From: CG2-30-51-40 sp041753575
Lineage (GTDB): Bacteria; Desulfobacterota; DSM-4660; Desulfatiglandales; Desulfatiglandaceae
Reading direction: 5' to 3'
DNA length: 28,617 nt
Assembly: GCA_041753575.1 (NCBI GenBank)
Contig: JBGSUA010000153.1
Location: forward strand, 1 to 28,617
Part shown: in pieces, positions 6,960-16,096 of the stretch
Layout of the letters: each line of letters opens with the position of its first letter
Numbering within the stretch: position 1 is the stretch's first letter
The notes under the pieces: model-generated
What the model was told of the DNA's origin: nothing
Database searches by the model: none
Seen by the model: the letters and a program-made list of their open reading frames with translations, nothing else
Translations under genes and position numbers: made by a program

Positions 6960-9497
6960 ATGTCAAAGGATGAATCAGTTCTTGAATCGTTAAAGAAGAT
7001 TGCGGAAGATTTTGAAAATATAAGTCTTTCTGACTGCGACGCATGGGGTGTGCTTCACAGAGACTTGCTTCATGCCCTTGAGGGCTCGCCCGGGCTTGAG
7101 GTCAAAGAAGGGCATCCCTTTGAATTGTGTCTAAGAGGGGTTAGATGCCTTGCGGATGCAGATACACAGGGGAAGGCCGGTAATATCCTTGTGGCCCTTT
7201 CGGAAGTGCTTGGCAGTGCAATAGAGGCGCTTGAAAAGGGAGAGACCGGCGTGGGTCCGGAAGGAAAAGGCACGGATGTCCTTTCATCTCTTCCGTCAGG
7301 CAAAAGCGGTGGGGGTTACGAGAAGATTGTTGAAAAGATAAACGACATTGCCTCTCTTCTGATCCAGACTGATCCTGGTGATGCAGCGTCAGTGGGTTTG
7401 CTTCATGAATCTATCCAGTCATTTTTAAATGAAGATGGTCTCCCCGGGACTCTGAAGACCTTTCTCGAAGCCAGGCTTCAGGCCCTTGGTAAAATTATCA
7501 ATGGAGATTCAAAGGATGCTGAAGGGACTCTGAAAATGCTCGGAGAAGGATTGGAGTTTGCGATTCAGGATGTTGAAGGAGGTGGAAAGACTAAACTTGC
7601 CATCCCTGGGATATCTGCCTCTGATGCTTTTTCCGATAAAGTTGCATATACCGCGGAAGAAAAGTCCAATTATATGCCGGATGATTCCGACCCTGATATC
7701 ATAATTGAATTCGTAACAGAAGGTCTTGAGCTTATAGCCAATGCCGAGGAGGCCCTCCTGAGCCTCGAAACCAATCCTGATGACATGGAGGCGGTGGGGA
7801 TGGTCTTCAGGGCATTTCACACCGTAAAGGGTACATCGGCGTTCCTGAACCTTGGACTTGTCTCGGAGATGGGGCATTTCGCCGAGTCCCTCTTGAGCAG
7901 GGTAAGAGAGAGGGAGATCCGTTATGGAGGAGGATACGCGGATCTGGCCCTGAGGGCGCTCGATATGCTCAAGGAACTCATCCATGGGGTGAAAGAGGCG
8001 CTTGAAGGGGGAGTCCTAACCAAGCCGGAGGACTATGACTCCCTCATGGAGATCCTTAAAAACCCGGAGGAGGCTGGTTTCAGCGAAGAGGCCTCCCTCG
8101 AAAGGGAGATCGCCCCTGTGCCCAGACTGGGGGATATTCTTGTTGCCGAGGGCAAGGCGCAGAGGGGGGATATAGAGAATGCGGCCGCTTCCGCTGGTAA
8201 ACGGCAGATAGCCGGAAGGCTTGTCGAGATGGGGGTTGCATCTCTCCCGGAGGTTGCGCAGGCCCTCAGGACCCAGAAGCAGATGAAGAGCGCCAAGGGC
8301 GCTGATGATACCTCAGTAAGGGTCAGCACCAGCCGGCTTGATCGCCTTGTTGATATGGTGGGAGAGCTTGTCATCGCTTACTCAATGGTGGCTCAGGACG
8401 ATGTTGTGGCGACATCCCTTAACCGCGAGCTTAACAAAAAGATCTCGCACGCCGGCAAGATAATCAGGGAGCTTCAGGACCTTAGCATGTCCATGCGCAT
8501 GGTGCCGCTTAAATCCACCTTCAATAAGATGGCTCGTCTTGTAAGGGATCTCAGCCGCAAGGTGGGCAAGAACATCAATCTTGTGACTGAAGGAGAAGAT
8601 ACGGAAATTGACCGCAACATGGTTGACGTCATAAACGATCCCCTTGTCCATATGGTAAGAAACGCGGTTGATCACGGGATCGAGTCTCCCGAGAACAGAA
8701 CGAAATCCGGGAAAAGTGAAAAGGGAAATATCTGGCTGGGTGCATATCATTCCGCAGGGAATGTGGTTGTTGAGATCCGCGATGACGGTAAGGGGCTTGA
8801 CCGCGAGGCTATTCTTGAAAAGGCCAGAAAAAAGGGGCTCATATCAGAAGGATTCACACCCAGTGAAAGGGATATCTTCAACCTTATCTTCGATCCGGGT
8901 TTTTCAACCGCCGAGGTCGTAACGGAGGTTTCAGGGCGGGGCGTGGGCATGGATGTGGTAAAGAAAAATATTGAGAAATTGCGTGGACAGGTCGAGATTC
9001 AGTCAAAACCGGGACAGGGAAGCATATTCAGGGTAAGCCTTCCTCTGACTCTGGCCATAATTGATGGGATGGTCGTCAGGGTCGGATCGGAGAAATATGT
9101 GATTCCTACCGGCTCCATTGTAAGGGCCGTGAAGCCATCCAGAGAGGATTTCTTCACAGTGGCCAATCGAGGGGAGATGGTTTCGTTAAACGATGAACTT
9201 TTGCCTCTTTTCCGTCTCGCTGATATTTTCAGCATAAGAGACGGGGTGGTGGATCCGGCGGAAGCGCTTGTGGTCGTCATCGAGGAGGATACCGTCAGGG
9301 TGGGTCTTCTTATTGATGAATTGGTCGGGAGGCAACAGATAGTGATAAAGAGTCTAGGAGACGCCTTGAGGAACGTTCCCGGAATCTCCGGAGGGGCTAT
9401 TATGCCGAGCGGGAGCGTGGGTCTGATTCTGGATGTGGCCGGCATTGTGCGGCTTGCTGGCGGTCAAGAGCCCCATGATCCTGACGGACTTAACTGA
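6960..9497 (+). CDS. cheA: chemotaxis histidine kinase CheA
   Basis: 845 residues. CheA autophosphorylates on a His in its HPt domain and passes the phosphate to CheY and CheB. Domains in order: residues 1-240 unrecognised; HPt at about 245-350 with FRAFHTVKG (phospho-acceptor His287); a two-unit LGDILVAEG / GRLVEMGVA segment at about 388-440 resembling the MshEN/GspE N-terminal motif; dimerisation helices at about 452-515; an ATPase domain with HMVRNAVDHGIE (N box), IRDDGKGLD (G1) and GRGVGMDVV (G2); and a CheW-like domain from about 695. All catalytic boxes are present, so it should be active. A classical CheY-binding P2 domain is not obvious, and the MshEN-like piece occupies its place. 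The ATG at 6960 has only a modest GGAG-type site about 10 bases upstream. Confidence 0.96.
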   Translation: MSKDESVLESLKKIAEDFENISLSDCDAWGVLHRDLLHALEGSPGLEVKEGHPFELCLRGVRCLADADTQGKAGNILVALSEVLGSAIEALEKGETGVGPEGKGTDVLSSLPSGKSGGGYEKIVEKINDIASLLIQTDPGDAASVGLLHESIQSFLNEDGLPGTLKTFLEARLQALGKIINGDSKDAEGTLKMLGEGLEFAIQDVEGGGKTKLAIPGISASDAFSDKVAYTAEEKSNYMPDDSDPDIIIEFVTEGLELIANAEEALLSLETNPDDMEAVGMVFRAFHTVKGTSAFLNLGLVSEMGHFAESLLSRVREREIRYGGGYADLALRALDMLKELIHGVKEALEGGVLTKPEDYDSLMEILKNPEEAGFSEEASLEREIAPVPRLGDILVAEGKAQRGDIENAAASAGKRQIAGRLVEMGVASLPEVAQALRTQKQMKSAKGADDTSVRVSTSRLDRLVDMVGELVIAYSMVAQDDVVATSLNRELNKKISHAGKIIRELQDLSMSMRMVPLKSTFNKMARLVRDLSRKVGKNINLVTEGEDTEIDRNMVDVINDPLVHMVRNAVDHGIESPENRTKSGKSEKGNIWLGAYHSAGNVVVEIRDDGKGLDREAILEKARKKGLISEGFTPSERDIFNLIFDPGFSTAEVVTEVSGRGVGMDVVKKNIEKLRGQVEIQSKPGQGSIFRVSLPLTLAIIDGMVVRVGSEKYVIPTGSIVRAVKPSREDFFTVANRGEMVSLNDELLPLFRLADIFSIRDGVVDPAEALVVVIEEDTVRVGLLIDELVGRQQIVIKSLGDALRNVPGISGGAIMPSGSVGLILDVAGIVRLAGGQEPHDPDGLN

Positions 9498-10284
9498 CCT
9501 GCAGTTTCATAAGATAAGCAGATTGATCTACGAAATCTGCGGGATCAATCTCAAGGAAGGGAAGGAGGCCCTTGTCAGGTCGAGGCTCCTGAAGCGGCTC
9601 AGGGCGCTTGGAGTAAGTAATTTCAGCGATTATCTGGCACTGCTGGAAAGCAAAGACGCCAAGCTGGAAATCCCTCACTTGGTAGATGTCATAACGACCA
9701 ACAAAACGGGATTTTTTAGAGAGGATGATCATTTTTCCTTTCTCCAGACAGAGATCCTGCCACAGATCCGAGATAATAGAGTAAGGTTTTGGAGCGCCGC
9801 CTGCTCTTCCGGAGAAGAGCCCTATACGATGGCGATGGTTCTGAAAGACTCCCTCATGGATATAGAAAGGCGGGATGTGAGGATACTTGCCACGGACATA
9901 TCATCCCGTATGATAGAGAAGGCCCGAAAGGGAATCTATACGGCTGATGCCGTAGGAGATGTGCCCCAGTCATACCTGGGAAGGAATTTCTTGAGGGTCA
10001 GGATGGGGGGCGCGATCTGCTATCAGGCCCTTGAGTCCGTGCGTTCGCTTATTGCCTTTGCGAGGCTCAATCTCATGGAGCCCTGGCCGATGAAGGGGCC
10101 ATTTGACATTATTTTTTGCCGTAACGTGATGATATATTTTGACAGGGTTACTCAGGAAAAGTTGGTCAACCGCTTCTGGGAACTTCTGACGCCCGGGGGG
10201 TATCTTTTTGTAGGGCACTCAGAAGGCCTCTCAGGGGTGTCACACCCGTTTCGACACGTAAGACCTGCGATTTACAGGAAATAG
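9475..10284 (+). CDS. cheR: chemoreceptor methyltransferase CheR
   Basis: 269 residues from ATG 9475, the standard length. CheR transfers methyl groups from S-adenosylmethionine to glutamates on chemoreceptors. The N-terminal helical domain (LTDLQFHKISRLIYEICGI) is followed by the Rossmann domain with RFWSAACSSGEEPYTMAM, the SAM-binding loop, then ILATDIS and IIFCRNVMIYFD, both highly conserved. The end YLFVGHSEGL is also typical. The gene overlaps the cheA 3' end by 23 bases. An in-frame GTG at 9433 would extend it deeper into cheA with residues unlike the family, so I reject it. Confidence 0.95.
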   Translation: MILTDLTDLQFHKISRLIYEICGINLKEGKEALVRSRLLKRLRALGVSNFSDYLALLESKDAKLEIPHLVDVITTNKTGFFREDDHFSFLQTEILPQIRDNRVRFWSAACSSGEEPYTMAMVLKDSLMDIERRDVRILATDISSRMIEKARKGIYTADAVGDVPQSYLGRNFLRVRMGGAICYQALESVRSLIAFARLNLMEPWPMKGPFDIIFCRNVMIYFDRVTQEKLVNRFWELLTPGGYLFVGHSEGLSGVSHPFRHVRPAIYRK

Positions 10285-10309
10285 GGAAGGCGGCTGAGGT
10301 AATATAAGT

Positions 10310-10783
10310 ATGAGGTACCTGGTTGAAGTAGGAGACCTAAAGCTCGGCAGGGAGGGAGATGAACTGGTTACATACGCCCTGGGAAGCTGCCTCGGCCTTG
10401 TAGTACATGATCCGGTCGCTAAGGTGGGAGGATTACTTCACGCCATGCTTCCTATTTCCAGTATCAATCCGGAGAAGGCTAAAAGCAACCCCTTCATGTT
10501 CGTTGACACGGGTGTACCTGAATTATTCCTGAGGCTCTACGAGATGGGAGGCCAGAAAGGCAGAATGCTGGTAAAGGCTGCCGGATGCGCAAATCCTATG
10601 GGCAAGGACCAGATGTTTAAGATAGGAGAGCGCAACTATGTCATCCTTAAGAAACTTCTATGGAAAAACGGGGTGCTCCTCAAGGCAGAAGACATAGGCG
10701 GCTCACTGAGCAGGACCCTTCACTTTAGTGTCACGAGCGGGGAAATAATCATAAGCAGTAACGGACAGAAGAGGGCGCTATGA
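10310..10783 (+). CDS. cheD: chemoreceptor glutamine deamidase CheD
   Basis: 157 residues. CheD deamidates specific glutamines on chemoreceptors and is the partner of CheC/CheX-type phosphatases. The catalytic set is visible with the same spacing as characterised CheD proteins: Thr21, Cys27 in LGSCLGLVVHD and His44 in GGLLHAMLP. The later phrase VKAAGCANPM matches the family's KxxGGA-like loop. ATG 10310 has GAGGT about 10 bases upstream. The stop overlaps the start of the HDOD gene. A second, Cys-less CheD-like protein is encoded at 16570, so this copy is the likely enzyme. Confidence 0.95.
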   Translation: MRYLVEVGDLKLGREGDELVTYALGSCLGLVVHDPVAKVGGLLHAMLPISSINPEKAKSNPFMFVDTGVPELFLRLYEMGGQKGRMLVKAAGCANPMGKDQMFKIGERNYVILKKLLWKNGVLLKAEDIGGSLSRTLHFSVTSGEIIISSNGQKRAL

Positions 10784-11622
10784 TGGGAGCTATAGCCGAC
10801 GATATAATAAAAAGAATTGAATCCTTCCCGGCCATGTCCAGTGCCGCCGCTAAGGTGCTCAGCCTTCTTGAGGACCCTGACTTCAATCCCGCCCAGGTCG
10901 AAAACGCCCTGAGGCAAGACCCCTCTCTTACGGCTAATATCCTCAGACTGAGCAATTCCGCCTACTTTGGCCTTTCATCGAAGGTGGGTTCCATAAAGCA
11001 GGCCCTTGTGTTGCTGGGCTGGAGAAGACTCTCTCAGCTTGTGCTGGCATCGTGCGTGACAGCGATGATGAATCGGGAGGTCCCGGGCTATGACATTCCT
11101 CCCGGGGATCTGTGGAGGCACTCGATTGCCGTTTCAGTTGCAGCGGAGGGGCTTGTGGACGAACTAAAGCTTAAGGCAGGCGATGAGATATTTACCGCCG
11201 CCCTTCTCCACGATCTGGGGAAACTGGTATTGGGCGCCTTCGTAAAGGAGGAGCTCGTAAAGATAGAAGAGGCTGCAGCCACAGGCCTTGCCTTCGAAGA
11301 GGCCGAGATGCTCGTGCTGGGGACCGACCATGCGGAGATAGGTGCCAGAATCCTGGAGAGATGGTCACTTCCTCAGTCAATAGTCAGGGCGGTCAGATGG
11401 CACTCCGACCCCGACAAGTCAACGGAGACAGATGTCATGGTTGATACGGTTCATGTGGCTAATGTTCTCTGCTCGATGATGGGGATAGGCATCGCTAGGG
11501 AGGGCCTCAGACATAAGCCTTCTCCTTCCGCCACCAAGAGGCTGGGAGTTAGCGTGCCGGCGTTGGAGAGGGTAGCCAGCAGGGCGCTGCAATGGGCTAA
11601 TGATCTGGCTCAGCTTTCTTGA
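10780..11622 (+). CDS. HDOD domain protein
   Basis: 280 residues. The HDOD domain spans about residues 10-205, opening with IESFPAMSSAAAKVLSLL and including DPSLTANILRLSNSAYFG, the family signature. His114, His144-Asp145 (LLHDLGKL), His184 and His208 preserve an HD-type metal-ligand pattern that many HDOD proteins have lost, so a phosphohydrolase activity cannot be excluded. The start overlaps the cheD stop (ATGA), showing co-translation with the chemotaxis operon. HDOD proteins are signalling modules often found beside two-component and motility genes, with poorly defined targets. ATG 10780 or ATG 10783 could both serve; AGAGGG precedes both. Confidence 0.88.
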   Translation: MMGAIADDIIKRIESFPAMSSAAAKVLSLLEDPDFNPAQVENALRQDPSLTANILRLSNSAYFGLSSKVGSIKQALVLLGWRRLSQLVLASCVTAMMNREVPGYDIPPGDLWRHSIAVSVAAEGLVDELKLKAGDEIFTAALLHDLGKLVLGAFVKEELVKIEEAAATGLAFEEAEMLVLGTDHAEIGARILERWSLPQSIVRAVRWHSDPDKSTETDVMVDTVHVANVLCSMMGIGIAREGLRHKPSPSATKRLGVSVPALERVASRALQWANDLAQLS

Positions 11623-11661
11623 TTGATAATCCTATTAAGGGACTTCCAAGGGGTTTTGGAT

Positions 11662-12066
11662 ATGGCAATAAATATTCTTGTTGTTGATGACAGCAGTGTC
11701 ATGAGGTCCATGATTATCAAGACTATGAATATGAGCGGCCTTGCGCTGGGAGAGATCAGTCAGGCGGGTAATGGAAAGGAGGCCCTCGGTCTTCTTAAGG
11801 ATAAATGGGTGGATCTGGTTGTGGCTGACATAAATATGCCGGTTATGAACGGGGAGGAGATGATAAACAGGATTATGGAAGACCCCGAGCTAAAGACGAT
11901 CCCCATACTTGTCGTATCCACCGAAGCCAGCCAGGCGCGAATCGAGAGACTGATGAGCAAGGGAGCCAGCTTCATCAAGAAGCCTTTTTCGCCGGAACTT
12001 ATAAGAAACACGATAGTTAAGATACTGGGGATAGAGGATAATGGAGAGGGACGAGATAAAAGGTAG
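11662..12066 (+). CDS. cheY: chemotaxis response regulator CheY
   Basis: 134 residues, a single receiver domain. The acidic pair Asp9-Asp10 (ILVVDDSSVMR), phosphorylated Asp56 (VVADINMPVMNG), the switch Thr (VVSTEAS) and Lys in FIKKPFSPE are all present. Phospho-CheY binds the flagellar switch and changes rotation. ATG 11662 has AAGGGG about 8 bases upstream; a TTG further upstream is not supported. It overlaps the downstream cheX by 26 bases, which ties the regulator to its probable phosphatase. Confidence 0.95.
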   Translation: MAINILVVDDSSVMRSMIIKTMNMSGLALGEISQAGNGKEALGLLKDKWVDLVVADINMPVMNGEEMINRIMEDPELKTIPILVVSTEASQARIERLMSKGASFIKKPFSPELIRNTIVKILGIEDNGEGRDKR

Positions 12067-12508
12067 ATTGATTGAGGGAGCGGTATCCAGCCTTGAGAGG
12101 CTGGCGTTTATTTTCTCTTATCCGGTTGAGATGCCGGAAAGAGGGGGAATGGATGATGCTGTAAAGGCCACTGTTTCATTCAAGGGCAGGCTTTGCGGAT
12201 CACTTTCTATTGAGCTCCCAACCTCGGCGCTTCCTGAACTTGCCGGCAATATGCTGGGGCTGGATGGTGAGACGCCTTCTCTTGAACAGCAGTATGACGC
12301 CCTGGGAGAAACCGCCAATGTGATTTGCGGCAGTGTACTGCCATCGCTTGCCGAGGAATCCGCTATATTCGATATTGGCGTCCCGGATGTTGCCGCAGTG
12401 AAAAATGAGTCATTCGAACTGTCTGACAGCGATTTTGAGGTGAGGGCCTACCTGGAGCTTGATCAGGGAAACTGCACCGTCAAGCTAAGATTGGACGACG
12501 AGCTTTAA
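12041..12508 (+). CDS. cheX: CheX/CheC-family CheY-P phosphatase
   Basis: 155 residues with one CheX-like domain. The helix LGETANVICGSVLPSLA (about residues 86-102) carries the E-x2-N active-site signature (Glu then Asn three residues later) of CheC/CheX/FliY phosphatases that dephosphorylate CheY. CheC proteins usually carry two such helices; only one is clear here, which favours CheX. ATG 12041 lies inside cheY. The context, directly after cheY and near cheD, fits adaptation and signal termination. The alternative is a FliN/FliY-like switch protein, but no SpoA-like segment is visible. Confidence 0.82.
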   Translation: MERDEIKGRLIEGAVSSLERLAFIFSYPVEMPERGGMDDAVKATVSFKGRLCGSLSIELPTSALPELAGNMLGLDGETPSLEQQYDALGETANVICGSVLPSLAEESAIFDIGVPDVAAVKNESFELSDSDFEVRAYLELDQGNCTVKLRLDDEL

Positions 12509-12629
12509 ACCACGCGGTTGTGAAGAGGAGTTCAGAGCCTCACCGCATGCACCGAAGGGACAGACAACACGGTGGATGGCCTTTTTAGGAAGCCGTCGAG
12601 GAAAGGCTTTTCGGTTTGGGGAGTGGGTT

Positions 12630-13658
12630 GTGATAAGAGTTCTGATAGTTGATGATTCAGCCGTAGTGCGCAAGGTGCTTTCAGAGGAGCTGGCCCGTTA
12701 TCCGGACATAGAGATTGTGGGAACGGCCGTTGATCCGTACATGGCGCGCGACAAAATCGTCAAGCTCCGGCCGGATGTCATAACTCTTGATCTTGAGATG
12801 CCGAGGATGGATGGACTCTCTTTCCTCGCAAAACTCATGAAATTCTACCCTCTTCCTGTGGTGGTGCTCAGCTCTCTGACGCCCAGGAACAGCCAAAACG
12901 CCTTGAAGGCCTTGGATCTCGGAGCGGTACAGGTGCTCTGCAAGCCGGGTTCGGCCTATGGGACTTCCGGTATAGCGATGGAACTGGTGAGGGGTATTCG
13001 CGCTGCGGCAAACGCAAATGTGAAAAGGGTCTCCCAGTCGGAGGTAATAGCGGCGCCCTCCTCCACGATATCCCTCCAGACGACCCACAAAATCATTGCC
13101 ATAGGCGCATCTACCGGCGGGACAAAGGCTATTGAGGTGGTACTCAGGGGGCTTCCTTCCACAGCTCCCGGCACAGTGATCGTTCAGCACATGCCTGAGC
13201 ATTTCACCAGCGCATTTGCTTCACGGTTGAACGAGGTAGTTCCAATGGAAGTAAGGGAGGCCAAGGACGGTGATCATGTGCTGCCGGGTCTGGCTCTTAT
13301 CGCCCCCGGAAACAAGCACATGCTCCTTGAAAGAAGCGGTGGCACATATCTTGTAAGGATTAAGGATGGCCCCAGGGTGCACTATCAGAGACCGAGTGTG
13401 GATGTATTGTTCCTCTCTGTTGCCAAATCCGCGGAAAAAAATGCCGTGGCAGCCCTTCTCACGGGCATGGGCGCCGACGGAGCGAAAGGGCTCCTGGCGC
13501 TTAGGGAAAGCGGGGCCTTTACAGTGGCTCAGGATGAGGAGAGCTGCGTGGTTTTTGGTATGCCCAAAGAGGCCATAAAGCTTGGAGGGGCAGAAAAGGT
13601 CGCGCCGCTCGAGCAGATTGCGCAGGTACTAATTAATTCTTTAAGAGAAAGGGGATGA
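12630..13658 (+). CDS. cheB: chemoreceptor methylesterase/deamidase CheB
   Basis: 342 residues from GTG 12630, chosen because GGGGAG lies six bases upstream and the protein then starts directly with the receiver domain (IRVLIVDDSAVVRK). An ATG at 12576 would add 18 atypical residues. The receiver Asp is Asp54 (ITLDLEMPRMDG). The catalytic domain has Ser161 (GASTGGT), His187 (VQHMPEHFT) and Asp283 (GMGADGAKG), the CheB triad. CheB removes methyl groups added by CheR when phosphorylated by CheA. It is the last gene of the chemotaxis block and ends 6 bases before flgK. Confidence 0.96.
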   Translation: MIRVLIVDDSAVVRKVLSEELARYPDIEIVGTAVDPYMARDKIVKLRPDVITLDLEMPRMDGLSFLAKLMKFYPLPVVVLSSLTPRNSQNALKALDLGAVQVLCKPGSAYGTSGIAMELVRGIRAAANANVKRVSQSEVIAAPSSTISLQTTHKIIAIGASTGGTKAIEVVLRGLPSTAPGTVIVQHMPEHFTSAFASRLNEVVPMEVREAKDGDHVLPGLALIAPGNKHMLLERSGGTYLVRIKDGPRVHYQRPSVDVLFLSVAKSAEKNAVAALLTGMGADGAKGLLALRESGAFTVAQDEESCVVFGMPKEAIKLGGAEKVAPLEQIAQVLINSLRERG

Positions 13659-13664
13659 ATTCCC

Positions 13665-15071
13665 GTGTCGGGCATCTATACCACCCTTCACATAGCTAAA
13701 CAAGCCCTGTTGACCCATCAGATGGGAGTAGCCATCACAGGGCACAATATCGCCAACGTAAATACGCCCGGTTTTTCAAGACAGACCCTGGCCCTTGAGA
13801 CAAGTGACCCGGAGTGGAGCACTCCCGGGCAGTTGGGCCTCGGAGTAAGGGGGGTTTCCATAAAAAGGGTCCACGATCAGTTCCTTATCGGGCAATTTGC
13901 CAAGAGCGGTCAGGCTCTTGGGCGGTGGGAAGCCCAAAAGGAGGTGCTCGAAAAGACCGAGATGATCTTCTCAGACGGTATGCTGAGCCAGAGCATGGTT
14001 GAATTCTGGAACGCGTGGGAAGATCTGGCCAATAACCCGACCGGCCAGCCCGAACGCTTGATGGTTCTGGCCAAGGGCCAGCAACTCACCTATCACTTGC
14101 GCAATACGAGCAATCAGATTGAACAGATAAGGAGATATGATCTGAGCACGAGTATCAGTGGCGCGGTGGATGACATAAACGGAAAGGCAGAGGAAATCGC
14201 CGCCCTAAATGTGCTCATCGTAAAGGGCGAGGCTGGGGGAAACAACGCCAATGACCTGAGAGACAAGAGGGACGCTCTCCTCAGGGATCTCTCCGGGATG
14301 ATTGACATAAATTTCTTCGAGGAGAGCGACGGCAAGGTCATGGTGCAGATTGCCGGCGGGAGACCCCTGGTGAGTCAGGATAAATCCTGGCGCCTTATTG
14401 CAGGAGGGAGTGAAGACGGGACGGTCACCGTCAAATGGGAGGGGAAAAGCGGGACGCTGGAGGATATAGCCAACCAGATAGACGGAGGCAAGCTAAAAGG
14501 ATGGCTGGAGGCGAGAGACGCTGTTCTGGCGGATTATCTGGACAAAATGAATGAGCTTGCGGCCAAGATAATTGCTGAAGTCAACCAGATTCATTCGGCC
14601 GGTTACGGTCTTTCAAATGATCCGGCGACTGGCCTTCCCACCACGGGGACCGATTTTTTTACCGGTTCATCTGCCTCCACAATCCAGGTAAACAGTCAAA
14701 TAGCATCCGATGTGGGCTTGATTGCAGCCGCTCAGGCCTCCGATGGAGTCCCGGGCGACAACAGGGCCGCTATAGCCATTGGAAATCTCAGGAACAAGAA
14801 TGTTTTTAATGAGGGAACAGCGACCTTTGAGCGTTATTTCGGCGGACTCCTCGCTGAGGTGGGAAATAACACCCTACAGGTAGGCAATTATTTCAACCAT
14901 GAAACCCAGGTCAAGGATCATCTGGAGGAATATCGCGAATCCATCTCAGGGGTTTCTATTGATGAAGAGATGATCTCGCTGGTTGAATATCAGCGGGCAT
15001 ACGAGGCGGCGGCCAAACTGGTAAAGAGCACGGATGAGCTTCTGCAGACAATTCTAGCGATGGTGCAGTAG
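13665..15071 (+). CDS. flgK: flagellar hook-filament junction protein FlgK (HAP1)
   Basis: 468 residues. FlgK forms the first junction layer between hook and filament and is exported with FlgN help. The N-terminus has the family start IYTTLHIAKQALLTHQ and GHNIANVNTPGFSRQ. The C-terminus has SLVEYQRAYEAAAKLVKSTD, the conserved axial helix. The start is GTG 13665 (MSGIY), with AAAGGGG about 11 bases upstream. At 468 residues it is shorter than enterobacterial FlgK (about 550), consistent with a reduced middle domain. It sits directly behind cheB rather than behind flgN. Confidence 0.95.
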   Translation: MSGIYTTLHIAKQALLTHQMGVAITGHNIANVNTPGFSRQTLALETSDPEWSTPGQLGLGVRGVSIKRVHDQFLIGQFAKSGQALGRWEAQKEVLEKTEMIFSDGMLSQSMVEFWNAWEDLANNPTGQPERLMVLAKGQQLTYHLRNTSNQIEQIRRYDLSTSISGAVDDINGKAEEIAALNVLIVKGEAGGNNANDLRDKRDALLRDLSGMIDINFFEESDGKVMVQIAGGRPLVSQDKSWRLIAGGSEDGTVTVKWEGKSGTLEDIANQIDGGKLKGWLEARDAVLADYLDKMNELAAKIIAEVNQIHSAGYGLSNDPATGLPTTGTDFFTGSSASTIQVNSQIASDVGLIAAAQASDGVPGDNRAAIAIGNLRNKNVFNEGTATFERYFGGLLAEVGNNTLQVGNYFNHETQVKDHLEEYRESISGVSIDEEMISLVEYQRAYEAAAKLVKSTDELLQTILAMVQ

Positions 15072-15204
15072 CGTAATCGCGAGGTTCCATGAGGCCTGGT
15101 GGCGGAGCTCTTGATCGCGGAATGGTCGTGCTCTTTTTCCGATCTCTGATCTCTGGCGCTCCGATCTCCGGGTCTTTTCCTATTATGAGAGAAAGAGGCT
15201 GGTT

Positions 15205-16086
15205 ATGCGTGTTACCAACAAACTTATGAATGATGTTATGGCGAGGAATCTTTCCGCCAATATCGAACAGATGATGAAGACGCAGTCAAGCGTTTCATCG
15301 GGAAAGAGGATAACGAGACCCTCCGATGATCCTCTGGGCACAGCCAAGGCATCTGATTACAAGCATATTATCTCCACGGTGGATCAGCACACGAGAAATA
15401 TTGACGACGGAACCGCCCGTCTCCAGATGACGGAATCAGCCCTCGACAACCTTAACAGCCTCGTTGTGAGGCTCAAGGAATTAGCGGTCTATCAATCCTC
15501 CGAGACTGCGAACGCCCAGACACGGTCAGCCGTGGCCGAGGAGGTATCAGCCATAAGAGAGGAGATCGTAAGGCTCGCCAATACACAGTATAAGGGCAGT
15601 TATATCTTCTCAGGCTATCAGACTCAGACCGCTCCTTTTGACACAACCGGAACATATTACGGGGACAAAGGTGAGATAGCGGTCAATGTGGGAGATGAGA
15701 TCGGTGTTACGGTGAATCTCCCAGGAGATACACTCTTCAAGGGGGACGGGGGAGGAGTTGATATCTTTCTCATTGCGGAGGGTCTTATCCAGGGCTTGCG
15801 CAGCAATGACACAGAGGCTATTCAGGCACAGATCGAACCCCTGGACGAAGCCCTCTCACAGGTGTTGAGCTCCAGGGCTCGCGTCGGGGCCGGGCTTAAT
15901 AGAATGGAGACTATGGAGAAGATCTATTCGGATTTTAAACTCAATACACAGGAACTTCTCTCCAATGTGGAAGACGTGGATGTGGTTGAGGCGATGACAC
16001 GCCTGGCTGCGGAAGAGGCAACTTATAAGGCCTCACTTGAGACTGCGGCAAGGATAATGAGTCAAAGCCTTCTTGATTTCATTTAA
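15205..16086 (+). CDS. flgL: flagellar hook-filament junction protein FlgL (HAP3)
   Basis: 293 residues. FlgL is the second junction protein. The flagellin-like N-terminal helices (RVTNKLMNDVMARN, then SSVSSGKRITRPSDDP) and C-terminal helices (VDVVEAMTRLAAEEATYKAS, ending SQSLLDFI) are diagnostic. The typical LANTQYKGSYIFSGYQT phrase lies mid-protein. ATG 15205 follows a GAGAAAGAGG-type site. The 133-base gap before it holds no gene and only a few short GATCTC repeats. The csrA and fliW genes that often follow flgL are not present here. Confidence 0.96.
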   Translation: MRVTNKLMNDVMARNLSANIEQMMKTQSSVSSGKRITRPSDDPLGTAKASDYKHIISTVDQHTRNIDDGTARLQMTESALDNLNSLVVRLKELAVYQSSETANAQTRSAVAEEVSAIREEIVRLANTQYKGSYIFSGYQTQTAPFDTTGTYYGDKGEIAVNVGDEIGVTVNLPGDTLFKGDGGGVDIFLIAEGLIQGLRSNDTEAIQAQIEPLDEALSQVLSSRARVGAGLNRMETMEKIYSDFKLNTQELLSNVEDVDVVEAMTRLAAEEATYKASLETAARIMSQSLLDFI

Positions 16087-16096
16087 GGGATGTATA

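Noticed and set aside
9436..9450. TGG ... GC with sigma-54 spacing at the end of cheA
   Set aside because: It lies in conserved CheA coding sequence, the -12 half is weak, and the overlapping cheR needs no separate promoter.
12681..13202. Long open frame antisense to cheB
   Set aside because: cheB is fully supported on the plus strand; the antisense product has no recognisable domain and reflects codon bias.
15138..15176. Short GATCTC direct repeats before flgL
   Set aside because: Only three imperfect copies of six bases; no clear structure or function.
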